Shown here one piece after another: positions 1-9,617 of a stretch of 64,000 nt of DNA. This DNA comes from Fen-671 sp963794745 (lineage in GTDB: Bacteria > Actinomycetota > Acidimicrobiia > Acidimicrobiales > Palsa-688), in contig CAWCEZ010000007.1 in NCBI GenBank assembly GCA_963794745.1, forward strand, positions 124,001-188,000, given 5' to 3'. Position numbers and translations under genes: made by a program. The stretch's first letter is position 1; every line of letters starts with the position of its first letter. Below the pieces are notes generated by a model. The model was not told where the DNA came from and made no database searches. It was given only the letters and a program-made list of their open reading frames with translations.

Positions 1-412
1 CGAGGCCGATGGCAAGGGCGCACCTGCCGCCGCGCTCAGCCAGCCCGGCCACCAGCTGAGGCCCCCGGCCGTTTATGGCGCTGGGACGGAAGATCACCCC
101 GACCTCGACGGTCGTGGCCCCGGTCAGCCTGGCAAGCGGCCCCGACACTGCCCTCGACCCGGTCCGGACCGGTTGTACGAGGGCCTCATAAGCCCGCTCG
201 CCGTACCACTGCTGCGGTTCCTCCTTCCGACCTGGTCCGTTGGGCCCGTCGTCGGCCTGGACAATGCGCACTACCCGGGTCTCGAAGGGAGCTGCGCTAC
301 TCACGTAGAGCGAGAGCTTCTCGCCGGGCCTGGCCGTCCAGCGGTCCAGGTAGGCGTAGGGCATCCCACCCGCGCCGCTCGCCGGCCCGGGCGCCCCGCC
401 CACGGTGCTCAC
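1..412 (-). CDS. N,N-dimethylformamidase beta-subunit-like protein, N-terminal part
   Basis: Reading from a GTG at 412, the frame stays open to the left edge, so only about 137 residues are present. The N-terminal segment shows a pattern typical of the large subunit of N,N-dimethylformamidase: YLDRWTARPGEKLSLYVSS, then ETRVVRIVQADDGPNGPG followed by RKEE. In that family this is a beta-sandwich region preceding the metal-dependent amidase domain, which is not in the window. The GTG overlaps the stop codon of the EthD-like gene (GTGA), so the two are translationally coupled at the end of the long operon. The context of importer plus hydrolases suggests amide-bond cleavage of an imported compound; the substrate is unknown. 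Identification rests on this N-terminal motif only. Confidence 0.6.
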   Translation of the reverse strand, partial: MSTVGGAPGPASGAGGMPYAYLDRWTARPGEKLSLYVSSAAPFETRVVRIVQADDGPNGPGRKEEPQQWYGERAYEALVQPVRTGSRAVSGPLARLTGATTVEVGVIFRPSAINGRGPQLVAGLAERGGRCALAIGL

Positions 413-720
413 GGCTCGTCGAGCAGCATTCGGCGAGCCTGGTCGGAGAGCGCGAAGGTAGCCGTGTGGGCTCGCAGCGCCTTGGCCGCCTCAGATCCCA
501 GCGCCTCGGCCATACCGTCGGGGCTGGCAAACACGAGCAGACCGAGGCCGTCACAACCGGCCGCCTCGGGGTCTACCGAGGGGAACTGGCGCGCCTCGAC
601 CAGGTGCGGCAACTGGCTCATAAGCCGACGGTGTTCACCCAGCCATATCTCGAGGAATTGCTCCCTGGACAGCTCAGGCCGGCGGGACAGCAGCACGCAG
701 TAGACCCGGCCGTTATTCAC
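409..720 (-). CDS. EthD-like dimeric alpha/beta-barrel protein
   Basis: A 103-residue protein starting at a GTG that overlaps the end of the upstream binding-protein gene. Its N-terminus (VYCVLLSRRPELSREQFLEI followed by WLGEH) matches the EthD pattern: a first beta strand, then an alpha helix with the F..YW...H-like signature. The C-terminal half fits the second strand-helix unit of the ferredoxin-like barrel. EthD-type proteins are small dimers found in catabolic operons; some assist or catalyse steps of ether, quinone or aromatic degradation, but many have no assigned role. The tight overlap with both neighbours places it in the long operon that starts at 13.35 kb. It has no signal peptide, so it should be cytoplasmic. 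Confidence 0.65.
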   Translation of the reverse strand: MNNGRVYCVLLSRRPELSREQFLEIWLGEHRRLMSQLPHLVEARQFPSVDPEAAGCDGLGLLVFASPDGMAEALGSEAAKALRAHTATFALSDQARRMLLDEP

Positions 721-2192
721 CGCGCACCCGGACCGAGCCGTAGTAGGGGTAAAGAGTCCCTTCCAGGGGAGCGAAACCCTCGACTCCAGGCGCTAAAGCG
801 TACGTTTCCATGGGCGCGCACAGCGGTATGTAGGGCAGCTCGGTCATGAAAACCTGCTGTACGTTACGGCTCTGCTCCTGGAGCTCGTCGGGCGAGCCCG
901 CGCGCAGGAAGGCGGCAAAGGCATCGTCAACCTTGGCCGAGCGCGCACCCTGCCAGTTGCCGCCGCTGTCGGCTGCGCAAGATGACTGGGAGAAACCCAT
1001 GACGGCTTCGATGGCGTCGGGCCATAGCCACTTCGACATGATCGCCGTAGGGCGGCGCGTCGGCGGCGCGATAAAAGTCAACGAACGGTTGGGCGAAACC
1101 GGAAAACCAGCTCCATGCCGGCCTCTGCGAGCTGGCGGCTTAGCTCGTCGGCCAGGCGCCGGAACGTCTCGTTGTCCTGGGTTAGGCACTCGACCGAGAG
1201 GGGCGTCCCGTTACGCTGGCGCGGGCCGGGCGCCGGTACGCTCCCAGCCCAGGCGGTCCAGGACCGCCGCGGCCTCTTCGGTTGACATCCTCGGCGCACC
1301 GGCGGCGTCGAAAGCGGCGGCATGGGGATGACCTGCGGGGACCGGCGAGCGACGGGCGTCACCGTGGCCATAAAAGGCCGCAGCCACCAAACGAGGGCGG
1401 TCGACAAAGGCCTCGATGGCCTGTCGTAGGCCCAGTTGGTCGAAGCCCAGCGGGCTGTCAAAGTTGAGGGCCAGATAGAACTGTGAGATCTCGGGCTGTT
1501 CGAGGAACCGCCAACCGGGCTCGGGCCCGAGCCACGCCCTGTCCACAGCTCGCACCACGGCGACATCGTCGCGCTCCAGCGCCGTCCGCCGCTGCGCCTC
1601 TGACGGCGCCGCCGCCCAACGGATCTCCTCGGGGGCCATCGACGAACCGGGCGACGCAGCACCCGCGGTAATTGCCCGGCGGGCGACAACCAAGTCAGGC
1701 GAGAAGGAGACGAGCTGATATGGGCCGGTCCCGTCGGCAACAGAAACCCCATAGTCCTCGCCGATCTCGGCCCGCATCCGCTCGTTGCAAATTGCGGTGT
1801 GTGTCCCCCATAACAACGTCGGAAGGCGCAGGTACGGGTAAAGCAGGGTCACTTCAATTGTGCGTTCGTCGATCGCCGCCACCCGGTCCACCGGGTCCCA
1901 GTACCAGAGCTGCCGCTGGAGGCCGTCGCCCCAGCGGCATCGTTCGAGGGCTGCCACCACCGCGGCGGCGTCGCACGGCGCCCCCGAATGGAAGCGGGCG
2001 CCTTCCCGGAGCTGCAAACGCCACTTGAGCCCGTCTTCGGAAGTCGACCATGAGGCGGCCAAGCCGGGCTCGGGGTGCTCGTCCCGGCCCTTTTTTCATC
2101 AGTGTTTCGTACACTGCGACGCTCGGGGGATCGATGTGGTCACCGCCGATCGGGTCCAGCTTGGTAAAGCGGTACTCGAAGATCTCCTGCAT
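713..2192 (-). CDS. ABC transporter substrate-binding protein, family 5 (frame-disrupted)
   Basis: The protein begins MQEIFEYRFTKLDPIG at 2192 behind a GGGGAGACAGG ribosome site and resembles family 5 solute-binding proteins: DPPSVAVYETLM near the start, FHSGAPCDAAAVVAAL, DGTGPYQLVSFSPD in the middle, and ELPYIPLCAPMETYALAPG near the end. The frame breaks near 2085 (next to a run of six T), near 1215 and near 1080, but conserved segments continue on each side. No signal peptide or lipobox precedes the mature-like N-terminus, which is unusual for this family; either the start is upstream and hidden by another indel or the protein is cytoplasmic. It is the second family 5 binding protein of the operon, the first being at 11.6-13.3 kb. 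Confidence 0.7.
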
Positions 2193-2217
2193 CCTGTCTC
2201 CCCTGCTGTTCCGTTCC

Positions 2218-3542
2218 CTAGATGACCGGTGAGCCGCTGTTTGCCGCCGCCTGGCCCCGGGCCCATACCGCAGCCGGGTCGTAGCAGGAGGTCTGGGTCG
2301 GCTCTGAGGTCACCCTCAAGGAGTACGAGGTCCGCCGACAGACCGGCAGCCAGCGAGCCGGTCGTGGCCGCTAGGCCAAGGGCGGCGGCCGGTTTGGACG
2401 TGGCCGCCAAGAGCGCCTCGACCAGGTCAAGGCCCACCTCTCGATGAAGCGCCAAGACGGCGCGGGCCACTCCGCCGTGGGCAACGTTCGTCACCCCGCC
2501 ATCGGTGCCAGCGAGCAGGGGCACGCCCGAACGGTGCATCGTTTTGAACACTGGCAGCATGTCCATGCGCACCCGCGCCCGGGCCCCCCCATCTGCCGGC
2601 GCCTGCTCCGGCCCTCCCAGCATGCCTACGGTAATGGTGGCGTCGACGGCGGTACCAGCAGCACTCAGGGCAGCCAACGTCGGCGTCGCTTATGGCGATC
2701 CCGTTGGCCGATCGGCACGTCGCGTGCGAGACGATGCCGACCCCGGCTCGCGCGGCCAGGGCGACCGCCTCTTCGGAGTGCGCGTGGGCGACGAGTGCCC
2801 GGCCGAGGCGCCGGCTTTCGGCGCCGAGTGCGAGCACTACCTCCGGTGGGTACTGCAACATCGCCGGGTTGCTCCCGGGCGTGAGGTTGCCTCCCGTCAG
2901 CATCACCTTCAAGAGGTCCGCACCGGCGGCGACCTGGCGGCGCGCCTCGCGGATCACTTCGTCGAGCGAGTCGGCGCAGGCCCCCAGCCAGGCGCAGTGC
3001 CCGGCCGTTGTGGTGATGGGCGCCCCCGTAGCCAGGATGCGAGGACCAGGCACGGCATCATGGCAGACGAGTTCTCTCAGCCGTAGCGCAACGCCGCCCC
3101 GGGCACCGCAGTCGACCACTGTGGTCACCCCTCGGGCCAACGCGACCAACGAGTTGTGGTAGGCGCGCACAGCGAGGTCGACATCGGTCACGCCGAGGTA
3201 ATCGCCCACGGGGTCAGGTCCGCCGCTGAAGGTCAGATGAACGTGGCTGTCGATCAATCCGGGCAGGAGGGTGGAACCAGACGCGTTGAAGACTCGGCTC
3301 TCGGCGGCTTCGGGCAGGCGGCCGGCCTCAATTACGTCAGTTATCGTCCCCCCCTCGACCACGACGGTGACGTCTTTGACCAGGCCCCGACCGGGCAGGA
3401 GCGCCAGGCCAGCACGCAGCGCGAACGTGCCGGTTGGTGGCGCGGCCAAGGCCCGCTCTTCGCCGCCCTCCGAAGTTGGGTTGTCTATCGATGTCATACG
3501 CGCGGTGCGTTCTCTGATGTCGCCGAGTTCCTCTAGGTTCAC
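2218..3542 (-). CDS. Metal-dependent amidohydrolase (imidazolonepropionase/prolidase-like)
   Basis: The sequence has the classic amidohydrolase layout: an N-terminal small beta domain, then GLIDSHVHLTFSG with the HxH metal site, GVTTVVDCG, a lysine candidate in ADLLKVMLTGG, HAHS and SHAT histidines, and the catalytic aspartate in LLAGTDGG, followed by LSADLVLLEGD, typical of the C-terminal strand. Members hydrolyse cyclic amides, imidazolones or Xaa-Pro dipeptides using one or two divalent metals. The GTG at 3542 overlaps the upstream stop (GTGA); an ATG at 3497 is an alternative start. Frame breaks occur near 2680 and near 2285; with them repaired the gene ends at a TAG at 2218. It lies in the long catabolic operon between the metallo-beta-lactamase-fold gene and a binding protein. 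The exact substrate cannot be read from the sequence. Confidence 0.8.
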
Positions 3543-4282
3543 AGGAGGTTCGCCGGCAGCCCGATCTTGTTGAACTGGCTGGCGGCGAACTCCACGTGAC
3601 GCCTGCCGTTGATGAGCGAGAAGGCCAGGTGCCCTGGCAACAGCGCGCTGAAGTCGTACTCGAGCAGTTTGTTCATGGATCTGGCGTAATCCTGGACGCT
3701 CGAGTCGCCCACGTTCTGCAAGATGATCTTGCCTCCCCAAAAGACGTGGTCGCCGGTGAACAGGTAACCGCCGGCACCCCCGGTCACGAAAAAGCAGATA
3801 TGGCCTCGGCAGTGCCCTGGAGTGTCTATGGCGGTAAGGGTGAAGCGACCGGACTCGAAGCGCTGGCCACCCGTGAGCTCGACGTCGATGTCGCATGGCT
3901 CGAGGTCGAACTCGGAGGGGTAGAAGTTGAAGCTCTTGGCCCACCGCAGCCCGTTGTCTTCCTCATCACCGGCACGCACTTCGGCGGCTACATCGGCATG
4001 AATTGCGATCTTAAGCTCGGGGGAAAGTGCCTTGCGCATAAACGCGAGCGCGCCAGCATGGTCGGCATGGTAGTGGGTAACGAAAAGGTGGGTGATTTCC
4101 CGCGGTTCGAGGCCCTCCGCCCTTATGTTGGCGACAACCTGCCCCCCTCCGTCAAAGCCTGCGTCGATCATCCACAAACCGTCGCCCGTGTCGATGATGT
4201 AGCTATTAGAGTCGAGCCGGCCGGAGAGGTTGAAGCCGTAATCGCCGCCTCCGACGAGGTACAGATGGTCGTTGATCTTCAT
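3539..4282 (-). CDS. Metallo-beta-lactamase-fold hydrolase
   Basis: An intact 247-residue protein. The zinc motif HYHADHAGA is present, followed by GHCRGH (third metal histidine), a metal-bridging aspartate in LFTGDHVF and a C-terminal LPGH. This is the complete metal-ligand set of glyoxalase II-like and lactonase-like MBL proteins. There is no signal peptide, so it should be cytoplasmic. Its start overlaps the end of the SDR gene by four bases (ATGA), and its stop overlaps the start of the amidohydrolase. Thioester, lactone and amide hydrolysis are all possible; the neighbouring dehydrogenase genes would fit thioester or lactone hydrolysis, which is inference only. Confidence 0.85.
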   Translation of the reverse strand: MKINDHLYLVGGGDYGFNLSGRLDSNSYIIDTGDGLWMIDAGFDGGGQVVANIRAEGLEPREITHLFVTHYHADHAGALAFMRKALSPELKIAIHADVAAEVRAGDEEDNGLRWAKSFNFYPSEFDLEPCDIDVELTGGQRFESGRFTLTAIDTPGHCRGHICFFVTGGAGGYLFTGDHVFWGGKIILQNVGDSSVQDYARSMNKLLEYDFSALLPGHLAFSLINGRRHVEFAASQFNKIGLPANLL

Positions 4283-5085
4283 TCCGCCAGCAGCTCCTTC
4301 GGGATCGAATAGGCGTGCGCGGTCAGGCCTCCGTCGACGATCAGATTATGGCCGGTGACATAGGCGGCGTCGGACGAGGCCAGGTAGGCAAATGCGGCAG
4401 CAATTTCCTCCGGCAGGCCGAGGCGGCCCATCGGGACGAGCGGCCAGTGCTTGCGGGCCCGCTCCATGGCCTCCTCGCTCCCGAGCACGGCGAGCGACTG
4501 GGGCGTGTCGAGCGGCCCGGGGCTGACGGCGTTGACCCGGATGCCGAGGTCGACGAGCTCGAGCGCCATCGTCTTGGCCAGGTTGACGATCCCGGCCTTG
4601 GACGCGCCGTAGTGGGCATACGACGTCGACGCCCCGAGCGATGAAACCGAGGCCGTGTAGAAGATCACCCCACCCTTCCCGCTGGATGCCATCGCCCGGG
4701 CGGCACACTGGCCGAGCACGAACGATGCCGTCAGGTTGACCTTGACGACACGGTCCCACTCCTCCAGCGACATCTCCAGGAACGGCGAGGCGCTGTGGGC
4801 CGGGGCGTTGCTCACGAGGACGTCGAGGCTGCCGGCCGCGGCCACGGTCTCGTCTATCGCCCGTTGGCAGTCGGCCGTGGAGGTGACGTCACCGACGAGT
4901 TCGATCACCTTGGCGCCTCGTTCGCGCACCTCGCCGGCGACCCGGTGAAGGTTCTCGGCGTGGAGGTCGAAAAGGCAGAGCGTCGTCGCCCCCTCTTCAG
5001 CAAAGCGTTTGGCGGTCGCCCGGCCAACGCCGCTCGCGGCTCCGGTGATAACGGCCGAACGGCCGTCCAGCCTCTTGCAGGTCAT
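4279..5085 (-). CDS. Short-chain dehydrogenase/reductase (SDR)
   Basis: An intact 268-residue classical SDR. It has the cofactor motif TGAASGVG at residues 14-21, a DVT-like stretch (VGDVTS) for adenine binding, a divergent SNAPAHS where NNAG is usual, and catalytic Ser, Tyr and Lys in TASVSS and YGASKAG. The C-terminus has the usual VTGHNLIVDGG. An aspartate after strand two (LCLFDLHAE) suggests NAD(H) rather than NADP(H). The start overlaps the stop of the E1 beta gene (ATGA) and the end overlaps the MBL gene, so it is co-translated with both. Next to TPP-dependent E1 subunits it might reduce or oxidise an acyloin or beta-hydroxy intermediate; this is inference. Confidence 0.88.
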   Translation of the reverse strand: MTCKRLDGRSAVITGAASGVGRATAKRFAEEGATTLCLFDLHAENLHRVAGEVRERGAKVIELVGDVTSTADCQRAIDETVAAAGSLDVLVSNAPAHSASPFLEMSLEEWDRVVKVNLTASFVLGQCAARAMASSGKGGVIFYTASVSSLGASTSYAHYGASKAGIVNLAKTMALELVDLGIRVNAVSPGPLDTPQSLAVLGSEEAMERARKHWPLVPMGRLGLPEEIAAAFAYLASSDAAYVTGHNLIVDGGLTAHAYSIPKELLAE

Positions 5086-6145
5086 GTCGTTTTTCTCCTT
5101 TGTTGGTACCGGTCATCGGCTTTGGGCTCCGCGTCATCACGGCCGGTCCCCGACGAGGCCGCCTGCACGAACGCCGTCAGCTCCTTGGTGATCCGCTCGG
5201 TTGTGGGGAGCACGGTACGCGACAGGTGCGGCGAAGCTGGCACCCTTGTGTCCAGCGGTGCCGATGCGGGTGCTCGACTTGAGCTGCGGTCCCAAGGTCT
5301 CGGCGACCCGCGCGACCACCTCCGCACCGAAGCCCTCCGGTGCGGTTCGCCTCGTGGACGACGGCGAGGGGTCCGCGTCCTGGCCGACCGACGCCAGCAC
5401 CGGGCCGAGGTCGAGCGGCGACAGCCAGCGCAGGTCGATGACCTCGGGGCGGATGCCCGGCCTCCTCGAGCGCCGCTACGGCAGGCGAGCACGTCGCTCA
5501 CGGCCGTGCCCCAACAGGCCACGGTGAGGTCGTCGCCTTCGCTCACCACCCGGGCGCCCGCCGACGTCGCTCGAGCGGCGCGTCCAGCTCCACCAGCGCC
5601 TTGGTCGGGTAAAGGCGCCGGCTCTCGAAAACCATCACCGGGTCGTCACTGGCGATGGCGGTGCGCAGCATGCGTAGGCCTCGGCGGCATTCGAGGGAAG
5701 GCAAACCCGTAGCCCGGGAACGTGAGCGAACAAGGCCTCCAGGCTCTGGCTGTGCTGGGCGCACGAGCCCGGCGTGGCCCCTTGCTGGGTGCGGATCGTG
5801 AGCCGAGGGACCAGCTGGCCGCGCGAAACGTAACGGGCGTTGGCCACCTGGTTGACGATCTGGTCCATCGCCACGAGCAGGAAGTCGGCGTACATGATCT
5901 CGACCACCGGCCGGAGCCCCGACACGGCCGCGCCGAGGGCGGCGCCGATCATGGCCGACTCGGAGATCGGGGTGTCGAAGACCCGTCGCGCCGTAAGCGG
6001 TCGTGAAGGCCCTTCGTGGCGCCGAACGGCCCGTTCGGCAACGCCACGTCCTCGCCGAAGACGATCGCCTCCGGATAGGTCTCGAGCGCCCACGCCGAGC
6101 GCCTCGTTGACCGCCCTTATGTAGGACAGCTCCAGTCGCGGTCAT
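5082..6145 (-). CDS. TPP-dependent 2-oxoacid/acetoin dehydrogenase E1 component, beta subunit (frame-disrupted)
   Basis: Reading across several frame breaks from the ATG at 6145 gives a typical E1 beta sequence: ELSYIRAVNEALG, AIVFGEDVALPNGPFGATKG, DTPISESAMIGAALGAA, GLRPVVEIMYADFLL, DQIVNQVANARY, VMVFESRRLYP, GDDLTVACWGTA and FGAEVVARVAE. Such subunits pair with E1 alpha to form the TPP site that decarboxylates a 2-oxoacid or cleaves acetoin. The start overlaps the E1 alpha stop and the end overlaps the SDR start, so stoichiometric co-expression is expected. Breaks lie near 6120, 6060, 5990, 5690, 5550 and 5400. No E2 or E3 gene lies nearby, so the acyl acceptor is unknown. Acetoin dehydrogenase and branched-chain oxoacid dehydrogenase are both possible. 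Confidence 0.8.
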
Positions 6146-7094
6146 CGCGCCACCGGCTCGTAGAGGTGCTCGCGACTCGGCGTCGGTCGGGAAAGGGCAC
6201 CAACCTCGCCAGCTCGAGGGCAGCAGCCTATCTCCGCATCGACCGATCTCGCTCACGCTCCTCGAGCACGCTGTCGTCGCCGATCCGCTGGCCAAGCGCT
6301 CCAACGGGTCGTTCAGGCCGGGCCGCCTCAAGCTCCCCTGGGGCCGGTATGCCTGCACATCGCCGGAGTAATGACCGACCAGCCGGTGGGTCATCGCCTC
6401 GATAAGCACGGGCCGGGAGCGTTCGAGGACTGGCGGCCCGGGCGATGCGCGGACTGCGGCGGCGACTGCACGGGGGTCGTTGCCGTCCACCACGACCCCC
6501 TCGATCCCGTAGGCGGCGGCGCGCTGCGTGGGCGCGGCACGGCGGTAAGGGCGTCGGCCGGCGTCATCTCCGCGTAGCCGTTGTTCTCCACGATGACCAG
6601 CAGGGGAAGCTTGAGCACCGCCGCCATATTCAGCGACTCGTGCACGTTGCCCTGGTTCATGGCCCCGTCGCCGATCGAGACCACGGCAACGCCCGGTCTC
6701 GGCCTGGGCTCGAAGCTGCGGGCTAGGGCGGCCCCGAGCGCCATAGGCACCCCTGCGCCGACGATCGAGTTCTCGCCGAGGAAGCCATAAGCGGGGGCCA
6801 TTAGGTGCGCCGAGCCGCCCCGGCCGCCGCAGAGCTCGGAGTCGCGCCCGAGGACCTCGGCGAACATTTCCGACAGCGGGGCGCCCGCGGGCGATCGCCC
6901 AGCCGTGGCCCCGGTAGGTGGCGACCACAGCGTCGCCAGGCTCAAGAGCCGAACACGCCCCGACCGGGACCGCCTCCTGGCCGATGCACAGGTGGACCGA
7001 GCCGACGAGCTCGCCTGCCTTTAAGCAGGGCCAGCAGCTGCTCTTCGAAGCGCCGCACGCGCAACATCTGCCGGTAGGCGCTCGTGGTGTCCAT
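6142..7094 (-). CDS. TPP-dependent 2-oxoacid/acetoin dehydrogenase E1 component, alpha subunit (frame-disrupted)
   Basis: The ATG at 7094 opens a typical E1 alpha N-terminus (AYRQMLRVRRFEEQLLALL, then GSVHLCIGQEA). Further on are YRGHGWAIARG, SAHLMAPAYGFLGENSIVGA, the TPP and magnesium motif GDGAMNQGNVHESLNMAA, VIVENNGYAEMTP, and MTHRLVGHYSGD near the C-terminus. With E1 beta this subunit binds TPP and performs the decarboxylation or acyloin-cleavage step. Frame breaks are seen near 7020, 6880, 6550 and 6260. The stop overlaps the E1 beta start (ATGA), and the start overlaps the alpha/beta hydrolase stop (TGATG). In some acetoin operons the E2 carries a hydrolase-fold domain, so the adjoining hydrolase may be meaningful. 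Confidence 0.82.
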
Positions 7095-7808
7095 CAGTCT
7101 CCTTCTCGCTCGGCGCCATCGGCCGGGCGAGATCCGCCGAGCCGTCCTCGGACGCCAGTTCGAACGCCGCCTGCTCGAGCATGGAACTTGAGGGCCAGGC
7201 TCACGACATGGATCTCAAAGCCCTCGCGATCGGTCGACCGCTTCGCCAAGGCCGACGAGGTCGGCCCGCAGGCACCACGCCGTGGTGCCTGTCGATGATC
7301 TCCTGGGCGTAGCCTTCCGAGCACCCCCTTGGAGAGGATGACGAGCTTCGGTACGTGGCGCCAGCACGCCGACCATGTGTGGAGGCCCGACCTCATCGCG
7401 CTGGGGGTCAAGGAAGGCGGCCGCTACGGGCGGGTTCGCCAAGGTCGGTCGTCAGCAGCAGTTGGGCGCTCCGGCCGTGGGCGACGAAGCCCGACGGCCC
7501 CTGTCACGCTGTCGCTCAGCCAACGGTAAGCCGCGCCAAAGACCTCGGGCCCGTCAGCGCTTAGGTCGCCGCCGCTCAGCCCGTTGCCAGGGAGGTCGAT
7601 GGCCAGCACGTGAGTCCCCGGCGCTGGCGACTCGCTCGCCAAGCCAGCGCACGCTGTCGAGGTCGGCGCCGAAGTCATGGAGAACGAGCAGCGCAAGGTC
7701 CGAGGCCGGCCAGGGCCAGGCGACGCCCTGGGTCACGCCGCCTCGAATATAGCGATCTCGACCGACAACGGGTTCGGGCGCTTGCGGCCTAGCGCTGGGG
7801 ATCACCAT
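7094..7808 (-). CDS. Alpha/beta-hydrolase-fold protein (frame-disrupted)
   Basis: Pieced together from several frames, this region reads as an alpha/beta hydrolase: LALLVLHDFGADLDSVRW gives the HDFG oxyanion-hole stretch, THVLAIDLPGNGLSGGD follows, then VGFVAHG, where a nucleophile elbow would be expected. The C-terminal third is poorly resolved. The coding start overlaps the end of the upstream ATPase (ATGGTGA), and the stop overlaps the E1 alpha ATG. Frame breaks near 7660, 7480, 7420, 7300 and 7180 make this the worst-preserved gene of the operon, so a true pseudogene is possible here. Possible roles are ester or thioester hydrolysis, or an E2-like partner of the adjacent E1. No lipoyl domain is visible. 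Confidence 0.55.
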
Positions 7809-8567
7809 GACATCCTCGGCAGGGAGTCAACCAGGCTCTTGGTATAGGGGTGAGCGGGTGATTTGAGGATCTCGCTCGGGAAGCCCTCCTCCACCACTTT
7901 GCCACGCTCCATGACGAGGACGCGCTCGCAGAACTGGCGCACGATGCCGAGGTCGTGGCTGATGAACAATGCACGTCAGCTGCAGCTCCGTACGCAGGTC
8001 GTTCAACAGGTTGAGCACCTGGCCCTGCATCGAAACGTCGAGAGCGCTGACCGGTTCGTCGGCCACCAGCACGGCGGGCTGCATGGCCAGCGCGCGGGCG
8101 ATGGCGACACGCTGGCGCTGGCCGCCCGAGAGCTGGCGTGGGTACATGTCCCGGTAGCGCTGGCGGGAGGCCGACGATGTCAAGCAGCCGGCCAAGCTTC
8201 GCTAGTCGGCGTGCTGGCGCCCGAAGACGCGCTTGGCTCCTTCGGAGATGCTCGCCCCGACCGTCATCCTCGGGTCGAGCGACGCGTACGGGTCCTGGAA
8301 GACCACCTGCACGGCACGCGGGCAGCTGCTTGCGTGCCTGGCGGTCCAGCGGCCCAGATCTCCATGCCTGTGATCGACACGCGGCCGGAGGTCGGGCGGG
8401 TGAGACGGAGCAGCATGCGGGCGACGGTCGTCTTCCCGCTCCCGCTCTCACCGACGATGCCGAGCGTCTCGCCCGGCTTCGACGGAGAACGAGACGTCGT
8501 CCACGGCCATGGTGAGCCCCTGACCGCGGACCCGGTAGACCTTGGTCACATCGTCGAGCTCGGCCAC
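7802..8567 (-). CDS. Oligopeptide/dipeptide ABC importer ATPase (DppF/OppF type, frame-disrupted)
   Basis: The segments read in order give a complete peptide-importer ATPase: DDVTKVYRVRGQGLTMAVDD, Walker A GESGSGKTT, Q-loop FQDPYASLDP, signature LSGGQRQRVAIARAL, Walker B VLVADEPVSALD, the H-loop area, and a C-terminus ending SPAHPYTKSLVDSLP, the usual HPYT motif of the OppDF family. The protein energises uptake through the two permeases encoded upstream. A GTG at 8567 is a possible start; coding similarity extends slightly further upstream toward the stop of the sister ATPase. Breaks lie near 8480, 8345, 8320, 8200 and 7970. The end overlaps the hydrolase start. Confidence 0.8.
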
Positions 8568-8597
8568 GATGCCGTCACGGGGCTGGCGCTCTGTCGG

Positions 8598-9617
8598 TTA
8601 GCGGGATGAACGCACCGCACCGTGGTATGGCCGCGGATCTCGAGCGCCGGGTGGGCAGCGCACGCTTCGAGTGGCCCGGTCACACCGGGGCGAGAACCGG
8701 CACCCTGACCGGCCAGTGCCCGGGCTCGGTGACCGTACCGGGGACAAAGCCGAACGCGCTCGCCGTAAGACAGTCGGGTCGCCGCTGCGGATAAGACCAG
8801 CCGTGTAGGGGTGCTGCGGAGCGCGTGAACAGGTCCGCAGTCGGTGCCAGCTCAACCATCTCGCCGGCGTACATGACCGCAACACGGTCGGCCAGCCGAC
8901 CGACGAGAGCCGAGGTCGTGGGAGATCCAGAGGACACTCATCTGCAGCTCCGACCGCAGCTCTTGGACCAGCTTCACGATGCCGGCCTGTGTGGTGACAT
9001 CGAGCGCCGTTGTGGGCTCGTCGGCCAAAAGGACCGCGGGGCCGCAAAACAAGAGCGGCGGCGATCATCACCCGTTGGCGCATGCCTCCGGAGAACTCGT
9101 AGGGGTAAGAGCGCATGCGCTCTTTGGCCCGCGGGATCCCGACCCGGTCAAGCAGCTCGAGGGCGTCGCGCCGGGCCTCGGCGACCGAGACGTTCCTGTG
9201 GGCGCGGATCGTCTCGACGATCTGGTTGCCGATCCGCGAGCACGGGTCCAGGCTCGACAGGGGGTCCTGAAAGATCATGCTGATCGAGCTCTCCGCACAG
9301 CGAGCGGAGACGCTTGCGGTCCATGCCGACCAAGGACTCGCCCTGCGAGGCGCACGTGCGCCCGAGCTGACCTCGACGCCGTCGGGGAGGAGACCAATGC
9401 TGGCGAGGGCGGTCAGGCTCTTGCCCGACCCGCTTTCGCCGACAAGGCCGACGATCTCGCCCGCGCCGACGGAAAGGTTGACGTCGGTGACCAGAGGCCT
9501 CTCGGTGCGACCGGCCCGAAGAGAGATCGACAGGCCGGATATCTCAAGTGCGGGCACCGGTGGCTCGCTACTGCGGCGCGCCGGCTCAGGGGCTTTGACG
9601 ACCATGGTCTCGCTCAT
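8598..9617 (-). CDS. Oligopeptide/dipeptide ABC importer ATPase (DppD/OppD type, frame-disrupted)
   Basis: The ATG at 9617 overlaps the upstream permease stop (ATGA). The sequence has Walker A GESGSGKSLT, ISMIFQDPLSSLDP (Q-loop), FSGGMRQRVMIAAAL (signature), VLLADEPTTALDVTTQ (Walker B and D-loop) in a shifted frame, WISHDLG (H-loop) and a C-terminal region about where the family carries its peptide-importer extension. Two compensating indels between 9250 and 9380, and further breaks near 9050 and 8920, disturb the frame. It forms the ATPase pair with the gene just downstream and should sit on the inner face of the membrane with the two permeases. Confidence 0.82.
   Translation of the reverse strand: MSETMVVKAPEPARRSSEPPVPALEISGLSISLRAGRTERPLVTDVNLSVGAGEIVGLVGESGSGKSLTALASIGLLPDGVEVSSGARAPRRASPWSAWTASVSARCAESSISMIFQDPLSSLDPCSRIGNQIVETIRAHRNVSVAEARRDALELLDRVGIPRAKERMRSYPYEFSGGMRQRVMIAAALVLRPRGPFGRRAHNGARCHHTGRHREAGPRAAVGAADECPLDLPRPRLSSVGWPTVLRSCTPARWLSWHRLRTCSRAPQHPYTAGLIRSGDPTVLRRARSALSPVRSPSPGTGRSGCRFSPRCDRATRSVRCPPGARDPRPYHGAVRSSR

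Noticed and set aside
7094..9617. True pseudogenisation of the ATPase genes
   Set aside because: All catalytic motifs survive across the breaks and neighbouring genes show the same type of break, so assembly indels are more likely. The alpha/beta hydrolase remains the least certain.
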